33,011 nt of DNA from assembly GCF_007714205.1 (NCBI RefSeq), contig NZ_VMQU01000057.1, positions 1 to 33,011 of the forward strand. Direction: 5' to 3'. The translations under genes and the position numbers were made by a program. The first letter of the stretch is position 1. Each line of letters starts with the position of its first letter. Source of the DNA: Mycobacterium helveticum (GTDB lineage Bacteria; Actinomycetota; Actinomycetes; Mycobacteriales; Mycobacteriaceae). The notes beneath the pieces were generated by a model. The model was not told the DNA's origin and searched no databases. It saw nothing but the letters and a program-made list of their open reading frames with translations. This document shows, piece by piece, positions 13,880 through 23,400 of this stretch.

Positions 13880-15208
13880 GTGGCAGACATCAAACGCGGC
13901 CGTGCTGCGCGCAACGCGAAGCTGGCCAGCATCCCGGTCGGCTTCGCCGGCCGGGCCGCGCTCGGCTTCGGCAAGCGGCTGACCGGCAAGTCCAAGGACG
14001 ACGTCCAGGCCGAGCTGATGGAGAAGGCCGCCAACCAGCTGTTCACCGTTCTCGGCGAACTCAAGGGCGGCGCGATGAAAGTGGGCCAGGCGCTCTCGGT
14101 GATGGAAGCCGCCATCCCCGAGGAGTACGGCGAGCCCTACCGCGAAGCCCTGACCAAGCTGCAGAAGGACGCCCCACCCATGCCCGCCCACCGGGTGCAC
14201 CGGGTGCTCGACGCCCAGCTGGGCACCAAGTGGCGCGAGCGGTTCGATTCGTTCGACGACACGCCGGTGGCCTCGGCCAGCATCGGCCAGGTCCACAAGG
14301 CGGTGTGGTCCGACGGCCGGGAGGTGGCCGTCAAGATCCAGTACCCCGGCGCCGACGAGGCGCTGCGCGCCGACCTCAAGACCATGCAGCGCATGATCGG
14401 GCTGGCCAAGCAACTCGCCCCCGGCGCCGACGTCCAGGGTGTCGTCGACGAACTGATCGAGCGCACCGAGATGGAACTCGACTACCGGCTGGAGGCCGAC
14501 AACCAGCGCGCCTTCGCCAAGGCCTACGCGGGGCACCCGCGGTTCGCGATACCGCACGTCGTGGCCAGCGCCCCCAAGGTCGTCGTCCAGGAATGGATCG
14601 ACGGCATGCCGCTGGCGGAGATCATCCGCCACGGCACCCCCGAGCAGCGCGACCTGATCGGCACCCGGCTGCTGGAACTCACCTTCGACGCGCCGCGCAG
14701 GCTGGGAATGCTGCACGGCGACGCCCACCCGGGCAACTTCATGCTGCTGCCCGACGGCCGGATGGGCGTCATCGACTTCGGTGCCGTCGCGCCGCTGCCC
14801 GGCGGCTATCCGATCGAGCTCGGGATGACGATCCGGCTGGCCCGCGACAAGAACTACGACCTGCTGCTGCCGACGATGGAGAAGGTCGGCTTCATCCAGA
14901 AGGGCCAGCAGGTGTCGGTGCGCGACATCGACGAGATGCTGCGCCAATACGTCGAGCCCGTGCAGGTCGACGTGTTCCACTACACCCGCAAGTGGCTGCA
15001 GAAGATGACCTACAGCCAGATCGACCGGTCGGTGTCCCAGATCAAGACGGCTCGGCAGATGGACCTGCCGCCCAAGCTCGCGATACCGATGCGCGTCATC
15101 GCGTCGGTGGCGGCGATCCTGTGCCAGCTGGACGCCAGCGTGCCGATCAAGGCGCTCTCCGAAGAGCTGATCCCCGGCTTCGCCGAGCCCGACAGCGCCG
15201 TCGTCTAA
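13880..15208 (+). CDS. ABC1/UbiB-family atypical kinase, Rv3197-like
   Basis: About 442 residues from the GTG at 13880 (VADIKRGRAARNAK); another GTG at 13865 would add five. Family motifs are clear. KGGAMKVGQALS is the family-specific KxGQ segment. ASIGQVHKA replaces the glycine-rich loop, and VAVKIQYPG carries the ATP-anchoring lysine. EMELDYRLEADNQ holds the ExD motif, HGDAHPGNFML the catalytic Asp/Asn, and GVIDFGAVAP the metal-binding DFG. Such proteins (ADCK/UbiB) bind ATP and act in quinone or lipid metabolism. The M. tuberculosis orthologue has been linked to macrolide tolerance, which fits its place beside whiB7; I recall this without being able to check it. Its stop overlaps the convergent whiB7 stop by 3-4 bases (CTAA). 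Confidence 0.88.
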   Translation: MADIKRGRAARNAKLASIPVGFAGRAALGFGKRLTGKSKDDVQAELMEKAANQLFTVLGELKGGAMKVGQALSVMEAAIPEEYGEPYREALTKLQKDAPPMPAHRVHRVLDAQLGTKWRERFDSFDDTPVASASIGQVHKAVWSDGREVAVKIQYPGADEALRADLKTMQRMIGLAKQLAPGADVQGVVDELIERTEMELDYRLEADNQRAFAKAYAGHPRFAIPHVVASAPKVVVQEWIDGMPLAEIIRHGTPEQRDLIGTRLLELTFDAPRRLGMLHGDAHPGNFMLLPDGRMGVIDFGAVAPLPGGYPIELGMTIRLARDKNYDLLLPTMEKVGFIQKGQQVSVRDIDEMLRQYVEPVQVDVFHYTRKWLQKMTYSQIDRSVSQIKTARQMDLPPKLAIPMRVIASVAAILCQLDASVPIKALSEELIPGFAEPDSAVV

Positions 15209-15465
15209 GCGGCGACCTCGTCCTTGCGGGGGCGTCCGCGCGGGCGTTTGCAGCGCACGATCGCGCCGCGGTGCAGGATCTCGCCGCCCCACACACCCCA
15301 CGGTTCGGCCCGTTCCAGGGCCGCGGCCAGGCAGTCGCGGCGCAGCGGGCAACTCCCGCACAGCGTCTTGGCGCGCTCCAGGTCGGTGGGTGTCTCGGCG
15401 AACCAGAGGTCAGGATCGCCGGCACGGCACGGGAGCGGCTGTCTGGGGACTGTCGGTGCCGACAT
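15205..15465 (-). CDS. whiB7: WhiB7 antibiotic-resistance regulator
   Basis: An 86-residue protein. Four cysteines (C13, C36, C39, C45) are the ligands of the WhiB [4Fe-4S] cluster, followed by GVWGGE (57-62) and an AT-hook, RGRPRK (76-81). The AT-hook distinguishes WhiB7 from other WhiB paralogues. WhiB7 binds the primary sigma factor SigA and AT-rich DNA next to the -35 box and switches on intrinsic resistance genes upon ribosome-targeting antibiotics. The ATG at 15465 follows AGCAGG about 9 bases upstream. The gene is preceded by a ~300-nt leader with an upstream ORF and stem-loops, the known mode of control for this gene, and has its own AT-rich autoregulated promoter. Confidence 0.95.
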   Translation of the reverse strand: MSAPTVPRQPLPCRAGDPDLWFAETPTDLERAKTLCGSCPLRRDCLAAALERAEPWGVWGGEILHRGAIVRCKRPRGRPRKDEVAA

Positions 15466-15600
15466 GCCCGTTCACCTGCTTTCTGGTCTGGGTCCCTGTG
15501 CTGGGTGGGGATCCGGACCAGACTGCTGGTTTCGGGGTGAGAACTGTGGCCTCGGATCCTGGTGACTTCGGGTCCGTGGCCTGATGGCTGACCGGGCTGG
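15466..15600 (-). promoter_or_regulatory. whiB7 5' leader with mutually pairing stem-loops
   Basis: Between the upstream ORF and whiB7 the minus-strand transcript can form at least two stems. GGCCACGGACCC pairs with GGATCCGAGGCC (two mismatches, roughly 15532-15568). TCTGGTCC pairs with GGACCCAGA across about 18 bases, close to the whiB7 ribosome site. Such structures fit the attenuation described for whiB7, in which translation of the upstream ORF decides whether transcription continues. No long U-tract is visible, so whether termination is intrinsic or factor-dependent cannot be told from the sequence. Confidence 0.6.
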
Positions 15601-15726
15601 TTACCGATGACCCCGGTGCACGGACGCGCATGTCGCGGCGGCGGCGGCGGCACGGCGCTTGGCGTGTGTGCCCCGGGCCGCCCGGGCGGCGGCGTGGGCG
15701 GCATGAAGGGTCGGCATGGTCGGCAT
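15601..15726 (-). CDS. whiB7 upstream ORF (41-residue leader peptide)
   Basis: The ATG at 15726 is preceded at 9 bases by a perfect AGGAGG (15741-15736) within AAAGGAGGG, among the best ribosome sites in the window. The peptide starts MPTMPTLHAAHAAARAARGT and continues HAKRRAAAAAATCASVHRGHR; it is rich in Ala, Arg and His and contains a run of six alanines. It ends 135 bases before whiB7. Its likely role is not the peptide itself but sensing ribosome stalling to control the downstream leader fold, as shown for whiB7 in other mycobacteria. Confidence 0.7.
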   Translation of the reverse strand: MPTMPTLHAAHAAARAARGTHAKRRAAAAAATCASVHRGHR

Positions 15727-15772
15727 CGTGGCCACCCTCCTTTCGCCTCCTGGCGGCACAGCGTGTCTCGAG

Positions 15773-15808
15773 GGTAGACGGCGGCGGCCCGCGGCCACAA
15801 CCGATTTT
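15773..15808 (-). promoter_or_regulatory. whiB7 autoregulated promoter
   Basis: On the minus strand GAAAATCGGTTGTGG contains the AT-rich WhiB7/AT-hook target AAAATC (15808-15803) immediately before a -35-like TTGTGG (15800-15795). A -10-like TCTACC (15778-15773) follows after 16 bases. This arrangement matches the WhiB7-SigA promoter class. It lies in the 100 bases between the uvrD2 stop and the upstream ORF, so whiB7 is transcribed separately from uvrD2. Confidence 0.7.
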
Positions 15809-15828
15809 CTGGCCTGCGGGTTTGCGCC

Positions 15829-17937
15829 TCAGCGGCTGCGCACCATGTCCAGCACGTCGGGTCCGTACTGTTCGAGCTTGCGCGCGCCGATACCGGGGAT
15901 CGCGATCAGCGCCGCCTCGTCCTCGGGCCGCAGCTCGGCGATCGCGATCAGCGTGTTGTCGGTGAAGACGACGTAGGCGGGCACGTTCTGCTCGGTGGCG
16001 GTGTCGCGCCGCCAGGCCTTGAGCCGCAGCAACAGGTTCTCGTCGACGTCGGCGGCGCAGGTCTCGCAGCGCGAGAGCATGACGGCCGCCGGGGTGGTCA
16101 GGTTGGTGTTGCAGATCCGGCAGCGGGTCGGCGCGCCCCGGGCGCGCCGCGACTTGACCGGCGCGGCGTCGGCGCGGGCCTGCGGGGCGATGCCGTTGAG
16201 GAATCGCGACGGCTTGCGGCTCTGCCGCCCGCCGGGGCTGCGCGCCAGCGCCCAGCTGAGCGCCAGATGCACCCTGGCCCTGGTGATGCCGACGTACAGC
16301 AGCCGGCGCTCCTCCTCGACGGCCTCGCTCTGGGCGCCGTGCGCCAATGCGTGCGAGATGGGCAGCGTGCCGTCGGCCAACCCGACCAGGAACACCGCGT
16401 CCCACTCGAGTCCCTTGGCGGCGTGCAGGGAGGCCAGGGTGACGCCCTGCACCGGCGGCGGGTGCCGCGCGTCGGCGCGGGTCCGGAGCTCGGCCAGCAG
16501 GGCCGGAAGCGTCAGCTGCGGGCGTTGCGCGACTTCGTCGTCCACCAGCGCGGCCAGCGCGCTCAGCGCCTGCCACCGGTCCCGGGCCCGGGTGCCGACC
16601 GGTTGTTCGGCGCTCAGGCCCAGCGGTTCCAGGACGGCGCGTACCACCTCGGGCAGGGGGCCCTCGGGGTCGCGTTCGGCCACGCGCTGCAGCGCCAGCA
16701 GCGACTGCTTGACCTCCTGGCGGTTGAAGAACCCCTCGCCGCCGCGCACCTGGTAGGCGATGCCCGCCTCGGTCAGGGCCTCCTCGTAGACCTCGGACTG
16801 CGCGTTGACCCGGTACAGCACGGCGATCTCGCCGGGGGCGGTGCCGGACTCGATCAGCCGGGCGATCGACGCCGCGACCGCGGCGGCCTCGGCGGGTTCG
16901 TCGGGATGCTCGCGGAACGACGGGACCGGGCCGGGTGCGCGCTGACCGGTCAGTTGCAGCTTGCTGCCGGCCACCCGGCCGCGGGCCGCGGCGATCACCT
17001 TGTTGGCCAGGGACACCACCTGGGGGGTGGAGCGGTAGTCACGCTCCAGGCGCACCACCGTGGCGTCGGGAAACCGCCGGGAGAAGTCGAGGAGGAAGCG
17101 GGGCGAGGCCCCGGTGAACGAGTAGATGGTCTGGTTGGCGTCGCCCACGACGGTCAGGTCGTCCCGGTCGCCCAACCATGCCGAAAGCACCCGCTGCTGC
17201 AGCGGGGTGACGTCCTGGTACTCGTCGACGACGAAGCAGCGGTAGCGGTCGCGGAACTCCTCGGCCACCGCCGTGTCGTTCTCGATCGCCGCCGCGGTGT
17301 GCAGCAGCAGGTCGTCGAAATCGAGCAGCGTGACCGCTTCGTCGCGGACCTTGAGCGCCTCGTAGGCGGAGTACACGGCCGCCACCTGCGCGGCGTCCAG
17401 CGGGGTGTCCCGGCCCGCGGCGGCCACCGCGCCGGCGTAGTCCTCGGGGCCGATCAGCGAGGCCTTGGCCCACTCGATCTCGCCGGCCAGGTCGCGCACG
17501 TCGTCGGTGCCGGCGTTGAGCCGGGCGCGCCCGGCCGCCCGCGCCACGACGGCGTACTTGCTGTCCAGCAGCTGCCAGCCGGTGTCGCCGACCACCCGCG
17601 GCCAGAAGTACCGCAGCTGCCGGTGCGCGGCGGCGTGAAACGTCAGGGCCTGCACGGCGGCGACGCCGGCGCCGGTCCGGGCGGCGGCATCGAGCGCCCG
17701 CAGCCGGGACCGCATCTCCCCCGCCGCCCGCTGGGTGAACGTGACGGCCAGCACCTGCCCGGCGGCGACATGGCCGCCGGCGACGAGCTGGGCGATCCGG
17801 TGCGTGATGGTGCGCGTCTTGCCCGTCCCGGCGCCGGCGAGCACGCAGACCGGTCCGCGCGGGGCCAGCACGGCGTCGCGCTGCTCGTCGTCCAGCCCGG
17901 CGGTCAGGGAATCGGCGACCATCGGCATGGGGTCCAT
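15829..17937 (-). CDS. uvrD2: ATP-dependent DNA helicase UvrD2
   Basis: About 702 residues from the ATG at 17937 (MDPMPMVADS); a TTG at 17958 or ATGs at 17928 and 17922 are alternatives. All SF1A helicase motifs are present: AGAGTGKT (I), VVDEYQDV (II), VVGDANQTIYSFTGA (III), RLERDYRST (IV), HAAKGLEWDAVFLVG (V) and LLYVGITRAR (VI). Then come the tetracysteine CRICN...CETC characteristic of mycobacterial UvrD2 and a C-terminal HRDC domain (about the last 80 residues, ending GIGARKLEQYGPDVLDMV). UvrD2 unwinds 3'-tailed DNA in repair and is essential in mycobacteria, where the helicase core with the tetracysteine matters more than HRDC. The mycoredoxin gene starts divergently about 150 bases upstream. 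Confidence 0.93.
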   Translation of the reverse strand: MDPMPMVADSLTAGLDDEQRDAVLAPRGPVCVLAGAGTGKTRTITHRIAQLVAGGHVAAGQVLAVTFTQRAAGEMRSRLRALDAAARTGAGVAAVQALTFHAAAHRQLRYFWPRVVGDTGWQLLDSKYAVVARAAGRARLNAGTDDVRDLAGEIEWAKASLIGPEDYAGAVAAAGRDTPLDAAQVAAVYSAYEALKVRDEAVTLLDFDDLLLHTAAAIENDTAVAEEFRDRYRCFVVDEYQDVTPLQQRVLSAWLGDRDDLTVVGDANQTIYSFTGASPRFLLDFSRRFPDATVVRLERDYRSTPQVVSLANKVIAAARGRVAGSKLQLTGQRAPGPVPSFREHPDEPAEAAAVAASIARLIESGTAPGEIAVLYRVNAQSEVYEEALTEAGIAYQVRGGEGFFNRQEVKQSLLALQRVAERDPEGPLPEVVRAVLEPLGLSAEQPVGTRARDRWQALSALAALVDDEVAQRPQLTLPALLAELRTRADARHPPPVQGVTLASLHAAKGLEWDAVFLVGLADGTLPISHALAHGAQSEAVEEERRLLYVGITRARVHLALSWALARSPGGRQSRKPSRFLNGIAPQARADAAPVKSRRARGAPTRCRICNTNLTTPAAVMLSRCETCAADVDENLLLRLKAWRRDTATEQNVPAYVVFTDNTLIAIAELRPEDEAALIAIPGIGARKLEQYGPDVLDMVRSR

Positions 17938-18085
17938 CTTGGCAGCGGCCGCCGACAAACGTGGCCCCCGGCGTGTCGCGCCGCCGGCGGCGCGTGTGCA
18001 TCCCGCGACGCCCTCCCGGCCTCAGGTTCATGCACAGTCCGGCCGGATTCGCCGTCGTCCGGGCCGCCGGGCTACCTTGGCTGTC

Positions 18086-18340
18086 ATGACGAATGCTGCC
18101 GTCACCGTGTACACGACGTCCTGGTGTGGCTACTGCCACCGGCTCATGACGGTGCTCAGGTCCAACGGGATCGCCTACGAAGCGGTCGACATCGAAGCGG
18201 ACCCGGCAGCCGCGGAGTTCGTCGCCGCGGCCAACGGCGGCAACCGGACGGTCCCGACGGTCAAGTTCGCCGACGGATCGACGCTGACCAACCCGAGCGC
18301 CGCCGAGGTGAAGGCGAAGCTGGCCGACGTCGGCGGCTGA
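18086..18340 (+). CDS. mrx1: Mycoredoxin Mrx1
   Basis: An 84-residue glutaredoxin-like protein with the redox motif C14-G-Y-C17 after the first beta strand (VTVYTTSW) and the cis-proline strand TVPTVKFADG. Length and motif are those of mycoredoxin-1, which uses mycothiol instead of glutathione to reduce protein-mycothiol mixed disulfides (for example on peroxiredoxin AhpE). It is divergent from uvrD2 and converges on nudC: the two stop codons abut as TGATCA (18338-18343) with no spacer. Confidence 0.93.
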   Translation: MTNAAVTVYTTSWCGYCHRLMTVLRSNGIAYEAVDIEADPAAAEFVAAANGGNRTVPTVKFADGSTLTNPSAAEVKAKLADVGG

Positions 18341-19270
18341 TCAGTCGATCGCGGCCCATGATTCGATGATCGTCCGCGCGATCGAGATCGACCCGGGCAG
18401 CAGCAGTTTCGACCCCGACGCGCTGCTCCAGTCGCCGGCGTCCAGCGCGGCGCGCACCTCGGCTCGGGTGAACCACGCCGCCTCGACGATCTCGCCGTCG
18501 TTGAACGAGAACTCTTCGGACGGGTCGCCCACGGCGTGGAAGCCGACCATCAGCGAGCGCGGGAACGGCCAGGGCTGGCTGCCCAGGTAGCGCACGTCGT
18601 GGACGCTCAGGCCGATCTCCTCCCGGATCTCCCGGGCGACGCACACCTCGAAGGATTCGCCGGCTTCGACGAATCCGGCCAGCAGCGAGAACATCCGTTC
18701 CGGCCATGCGCCCTGGCGGGCCAGCACCGCGCGGTCGCCGCCGTCGTGCACCAGACAGATCACCGCCGGGTCGATACGCGGGAACTCCTCGTGACCGGTG
18801 ACCGGGTTGATCCGCGACCAGCCCGCCCGCGCCGGCTTCGTCGGGGACCCGTCCACCGAGCTGAACCGCGCCCGGTCGTGCCAATTCAGCAGCGCGAGGG
18901 CCGACGAGACGAGCTGGCTGCTGGTGTCGTCGAAGACGGGGCCGAGGCTGCGCAGGTTCACCACCTCGACCTCCGTGTCGGGGGACTCGGGCGCTTGCAG
19001 CGCGCCCCGGATCGCCCAGACGTGGCGGCCACCGTCGATGCGGCCCAGGAACACCGCCTCCGGCGGCGGGGTGTCGGCGTGGGCCGCCGCGGCGCCGAGC
19101 ACCACCCGGCCGTCGGCGACCAGCACCTGATTGCGCGAGTCCACCCGCAACAGTGCCGCGTCGGCCCATCCGGCGGCGGCCGCGTCGACATCGGTGCGCA
19201 GCGCATCGGCACGGTCGGCACCGACGCGCGACAGCAGGGGGACCTCCCGCAGCCGAAACTCGGTCGCCAC
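18341..19270 (-). CDS. nudC: NAD(H) pyrophosphatase NudC
   Basis: A 309-residue Nudix hydrolase. The Nudix box is complete at 199-221 (GFVEAGESFEVCVAREIREEIGL) and is followed by SQPWPFPRS (231-239), the signature of the NADH pyrophosphatase subgroup. The enzyme cleaves NADH/NAD+ (and NAD caps or isoniazid-NAD adducts in mycobacteria) to NMNH and AMP. The zinc-ribbon region of E. coli NudC is present in position but all four cysteines are replaced (ALLNWHDRARFSSVDG...), so no structural zinc is expected. The GTG start overlaps the stop of the channel gene by one base (TAGTG), indicating coupling. Confidence 0.92.
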   Translation of the reverse strand: MATEFRLREVPLLSRVGADRADALRTDVDAAAAGWADAALLRVDSRNQVLVADGRVVLGAAAAHADTPPPEAVFLGRIDGGRHVWAIRGALQAPESPDTEVEVVNLRSLGPVFDDTSSQLVSSALALLNWHDRARFSSVDGSPTKPARAGWSRINPVTGHEEFPRIDPAVICLVHDGGDRAVLARQGAWPERMFSLLAGFVEAGESFEVCVAREIREEIGLSVHDVRYLGSQPWPFPRSLMVGFHAVGDPSEEFSFNDGEIVEAAWFTRAEVRAALDAGDWSSASGSKLLLPGSISIARTIIESWAAID

Positions 19271-20340
19271 TACTGCCCCGCGCTGCGGATGTAGAGCAGC
19301 CGGTCGTGGGCCTCGATCGCGTCCGCCTCCGGTGCGCCCATGCGAAGCAGCCGACCGTCGCGCACCACGCCGAGCACCGTGTCGCGCAGATGGCGCGGCG
19401 AACCGCCGATCTCGTTCTGGTCGACCTCGCGTTCCGCGATGGCCAGGCCGACGTCCGGGGTCAGCAGATCATCGAACATCTGCACCACGCTGGGTGTGCT
19501 GGTGGCGAGGCCGAGCAGCCGGCCGGCCGTCTCCGACGAGACCACCACCGAGTCCGCGCCCGATTGCTGCAGCAGATGCTGATTCTCGGCCTCCCGGATC
19601 GCGGCCACGATCTTGGCTTTGGGCGCGATTTCGCGCGCCGTCAACGTCGCCAGGACGGCGGTGTCGTCGCGGCCCGTCGCCACGATCACCGAGGAGGCGT
19701 GGTGCACCCCGGCCAACCGCAGCACGTCGGACTTGGTGCCGTCGCCGTGCACGGTGACCAGGCCGGCGGCCGCGGCGCGCTCGAGCGCCGTCCGGTCGGT
19801 GTCGACGACGACGATCTCGCCCTCGGCGGCCTCGTCGCCGACCTTGGCGGCGACGGCCGCTTTGCCCTTGGTGCCGTAACCGATCACGACGGTGTGGTTG
19901 CGCACTTTGTTCCTCCAACGCTGGATCTTCCACCCCTGCCGGGACCGCTCGGAAAGAACCTCGAGCGTCGTGCCGACCAGCACGGCCAGGAACGCGATCC
20001 GCAGCGGAGTGAAGATCACGGTGTGGGTCAGACGCGCGGCTTCGGTGATCGGGGTGATGTCGCCGTAACCGGTCGTGGACAGCGAGACCGCCGCGAAGTA
20101 CAGCGAGTCGATAAACGTCAGTTGCTGGTTCCGCACGTCGCGGTAGCCGCCGCGTTCGACATAGACGATGGCGGCGGCGACGAACAGGACCACCAATGCG
20201 ATGGCGACGCGGCGCGTGATGACGCGGGCGGGGCTGGCGGGGTCTTCGGGAATGCGCACGACGCCGACCAGCTGGTGACCGGGTTGGGTGGTCAGCCTTT
20301 GCTTGAGACCGCTCAGTTGCCGCGACTTACCGTTGCCCAC
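19270..20340 (-). CDS. Two-helix K+ channel with cytoplasmic RCK (TrkA-N/TrkA-C) domain, Rv3200c-like
   Basis: A 356-residue protein. The first membrane helix is at about 43-62 (RRVAIALVVLFVAAAIVYVE), a pore loop carries the selectivity filter TTGYGD, and the second helix follows (about 107-130). An RCK domain comes next: a Rossmann fold starting VVIGYGTKGKAAV, VVDTD at the end of strand 2, and GDGTKSDVL. A TrkA-C domain ends the protein (about 275-356, DVGLAIAEREVDQNEI...LYIRS). It is a ligand-gated potassium channel of the MthK/Kch layout. Coupling to nudC suggests that nucleotide levels may be the gating signal, which is an inference. Confidence 0.9.
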   Translation of the reverse strand: MGNGKSRQLSGLKQRLTTQPGHQLVGVVRIPEDPASPARVITRRVAIALVVLFVAAAIVYVERGGYRDVRNQQLTFIDSLYFAAVSLSTTGYGDITPITEAARLTHTVIFTPLRIAFLAVLVGTTLEVLSERSRQGWKIQRWRNKVRNHTVVIGYGTKGKAAVAAKVGDEAAEGEIVVVDTDRTALERAAAAGLVTVHGDGTKSDVLRLAGVHHASSVIVATGRDDTAVLATLTAREIAPKAKIVAAIREAENQHLLQQSGADSVVVSSETAGRLLGLATSTPSVVQMFDDLLTPDVGLAIAEREVDQNEIGGSPRHLRDTVLGVVRDGRLLRMGAPEADAIEAHDRLLYIRSAGQ

Positions 20341-20427
20341 GGCGGTCCATCATCGGCTCAGACCCGGCGCACGAGACACGCACGCGATCAAATGTAACCA
20401 CCCGCGCCCGTCGCCGGGGACTTGGCA

Positions 20428-23400
20428 TCACCCGGCGACGCGGTGGCTCGCCGTGAAACCTTCCAGCAATGCGGCCAGCTCGTCCGGCTCGAGCAGTTCT
20501 TGCGGCGCGACGGTGGCGCCGGTGCGCACGTAGTAGAAGGCGGCACGCACCGCCGACTCCGGGACTCCGGTCAACGCGGCCCACGCCAGGCGGTACACCG
20601 CCAGCTGGACGGCGGCCTGGCGCAGCGCCGCCGCCCCCCGCGGGGGGTCACCGGTCTTCCAGTCCACGACGGTGGCGCCGCCGTCGGGGTCGGCGAAGAC
20701 CGCGTCGATGCGGCCGCGCACCACGGTGTCGGCGATCGGCATCTCGAAGGGCACCTCGACGGCCACCGGTGTGCGGGCCGCCCACCGCGATCCGGCGAAC
20801 GACTCCTGCAACGCGGCCAACTCCCGATCGTGGCCGACGCCGGAGTCGGCCGCGCCCGGCAGGTCACCCAGATCGAACAACCACTCGGCGCCGTAGTGCT
20901 GCTGCACCCAGGTATGGAAGGCGCTGCCCAGCAATGCATTCGGATCCGGCCGGGTCGGCAGCCGATACAGCAGGCGCTGCGCGGCGCCGTCCGGGTCGCG
21001 GGCCAGGTCGACCAGTCCACTGACCGACAGCTGGCCGGGCAGCGCGGGGACGGGGCGGCGCACCGCCCGCGCCCGCTCGGCCAGCAGTGCGTCGACGTCG
21101 GCGGCCCAGCCGTCGACGTCGACGACGTCAACGCCGTCATCGCCGTCCCGGGCCTCCTCGGCCGCCATGGCCCGCCGCACCAGCGACGCCCCGCGTTCGA
21201 CGGCGTCGCGGCGCCCGGCCAACGGGTCGGCCGGCCACACCGCTTCGATGGCATTGTCGCGCAGGGGATTTCGCTCACCGTCGGCCGGGGCGGGCGCCCA
21301 CTGTTCGACCACCCCGCAGGGCTCGCCGGCCGCGGCGCAACCCTCGATGATCTCCTTGAGCTCGCACAGGAAGTCCGAGGGCCCGCGCGGTTTGGCCCCG
21401 GTGGCCCCCCAGTGGTGACCCGACACCAGCAGGGTGTCCTCGGTGCGGGTGATGGCCACGTACAGCAGCCGCCGTTCCTCGTCGGTGCGCCGCTGCTCGA
21501 GCTGGCGGCGATGATCGGAGATCGCGTCGGACAGTTGTTTCCGGTTGGTGACCGCCGAGGTGTCCAGCACCGGGATACCCAGTGCGCCCGCCGCGGCGCG
21601 GTCGCCGCGCAGCAACGGCGGCAGCTCGGCGGCGTCGGTGAGCCAGGTGCTCCTCGACGCGGTCGACGGGAAGGTGCCGCCGGACAGGTGCGCCACCGCC
21701 ACCACCTGCCACTCCAAACCCTTCGCGGCGTGCACCGTGAGAACCTGGACACGCTCGGGCGCCACCGCCGGCGCGGCCGGCGCCAAACCGTTCTCGACCG
21801 CCTCGGCCACGTCCAGGTAGGCCAGCAGGCCCGCCGGCGAGGCCGTCACCGGCGCGTCCGCCGCGCCCGCGCGTTCGGCGTAGCCGGCCACCACGTCGGC
21901 GAAGGCGTCGAGGTGCTCGGCCCCGGTCCAGCCCGCCGACACTTTGGCCCGGGCTTCGCAGTCGGCCCCCAGCACGCGACGCACCTCGGCGACCAGCTCG
22001 GGCAGCGAATGACCCAGGTGGGCACGCAGCGCGCCGAGCTCGGCGGCCAGCGCGGTGATGCGCTGATATCCCGCCGCGGAATACGAGCCGGCCGGGCCGG
22101 GGTCGCTGATCGCGTCGGCCAGGCACGCGGTGTCGGCGTCGGGATCGGCCGCCATCGCGATCGACGCGGGCGACGCCGCGTCGCCCGGGCGCAGCCCGCC
22201 CCCGCCGATGACCAGCGCGCGCCGCCACAGCGCGGCGATGTCGCGGCCACCCAGGCGCCACCGTGGACCCGTCAGGACCCGCATCGCCGCCGCACCCGCC
22301 GTCGGGTCGGTGACCAGCCGCAGCATGGCCACCACGTCGGCGACCTCCGGCACGGACAACAGGCCGGCCAGCCCCACCACCTCGACCGGAACCCCGCGCG
22401 CCCGCAGGGCCTCGGCGATGGGCGCGGCATCGGCGTTGCGGCGCACCAGGACCGCGGCCGTGGGGGGGCTGACGCCGTCGGCGCGGGCTCGCCGGTAATG
22501 CCCCGACAGGTGGTCGGCGATCCACTCACGCTCGGCCGCCACGTCGGGCAGCAACGCGCAGCGGACGGTACCGGGCGGCGCGTCCGGGCGCGGACGCAGC
22601 GCGTGCACCGCCACCGAGCGCCGCCGCGCCTCCGCCGATATCGCGTTGGCCACCTGCAGCGCGCGCGGCGGGTTGCGCCAACTGGTCCGCAACTCCAGCA
22701 CGGGCGCCGGGCTGCCGTCGGACCGGGGGAAGTCGGTGGAGAACCGCGGCAGGTTGGTCGCCGAGGCGCCGCGCCAGCCGTAGATCGACTGGATCGGGTC
22801 GCCGACGGCCGTCAGCGCCAGACCGTCGTCGGCCCCGCCGCCGAAGAGGGCCGACAAGGCGAGGCGCTGCGCGTGACCGGTGTCCTGGTACTCGTCGAGC
22901 AGCACCACCCGGTAGCGGCTCCGCAACTCCTGCCCGACTTGCCCGAAGGTCGACGCCAGCCGTGCCGCGGAGGCCATCTGCCCCCCGAAGTCCAGCACCT
23001 TCGCCGCGCTCATGCGCTCGCGCAGGGCGTCGAGCAGCGGCACCAGCTCGGCGCGTTGGGTCTGGGTCGCCAGCAGCCGCAGCAGCCATTGGCTGGGCCC
23101 GCGCTCGCGCTGGTAGGGACCCGCGGGCAGCGCGTGGACCAGACGTTCGAGCTCCACGTGGGTGTCGCGGAGCTGGCCGGTGTCCACCAGGTGCTCGGCG
23201 AGCTGACCCCACAGCCGCAGCACCATCGAGGTGACCGCGGCCGGTGTCTTGTCGGTGTGCAACTCCCCGCGAAATTCGTTGACCACGTCGAAAGCCAGCT
23301 GCCACAACTCGGTTTCGCTGAGCAGCCGGGTGTCGGGCTCGACGGGCAACAGCAGCCCGTAGTCGCGCAGCAGCGAGCCGGCGAACGCGTGGTAGGTGCT

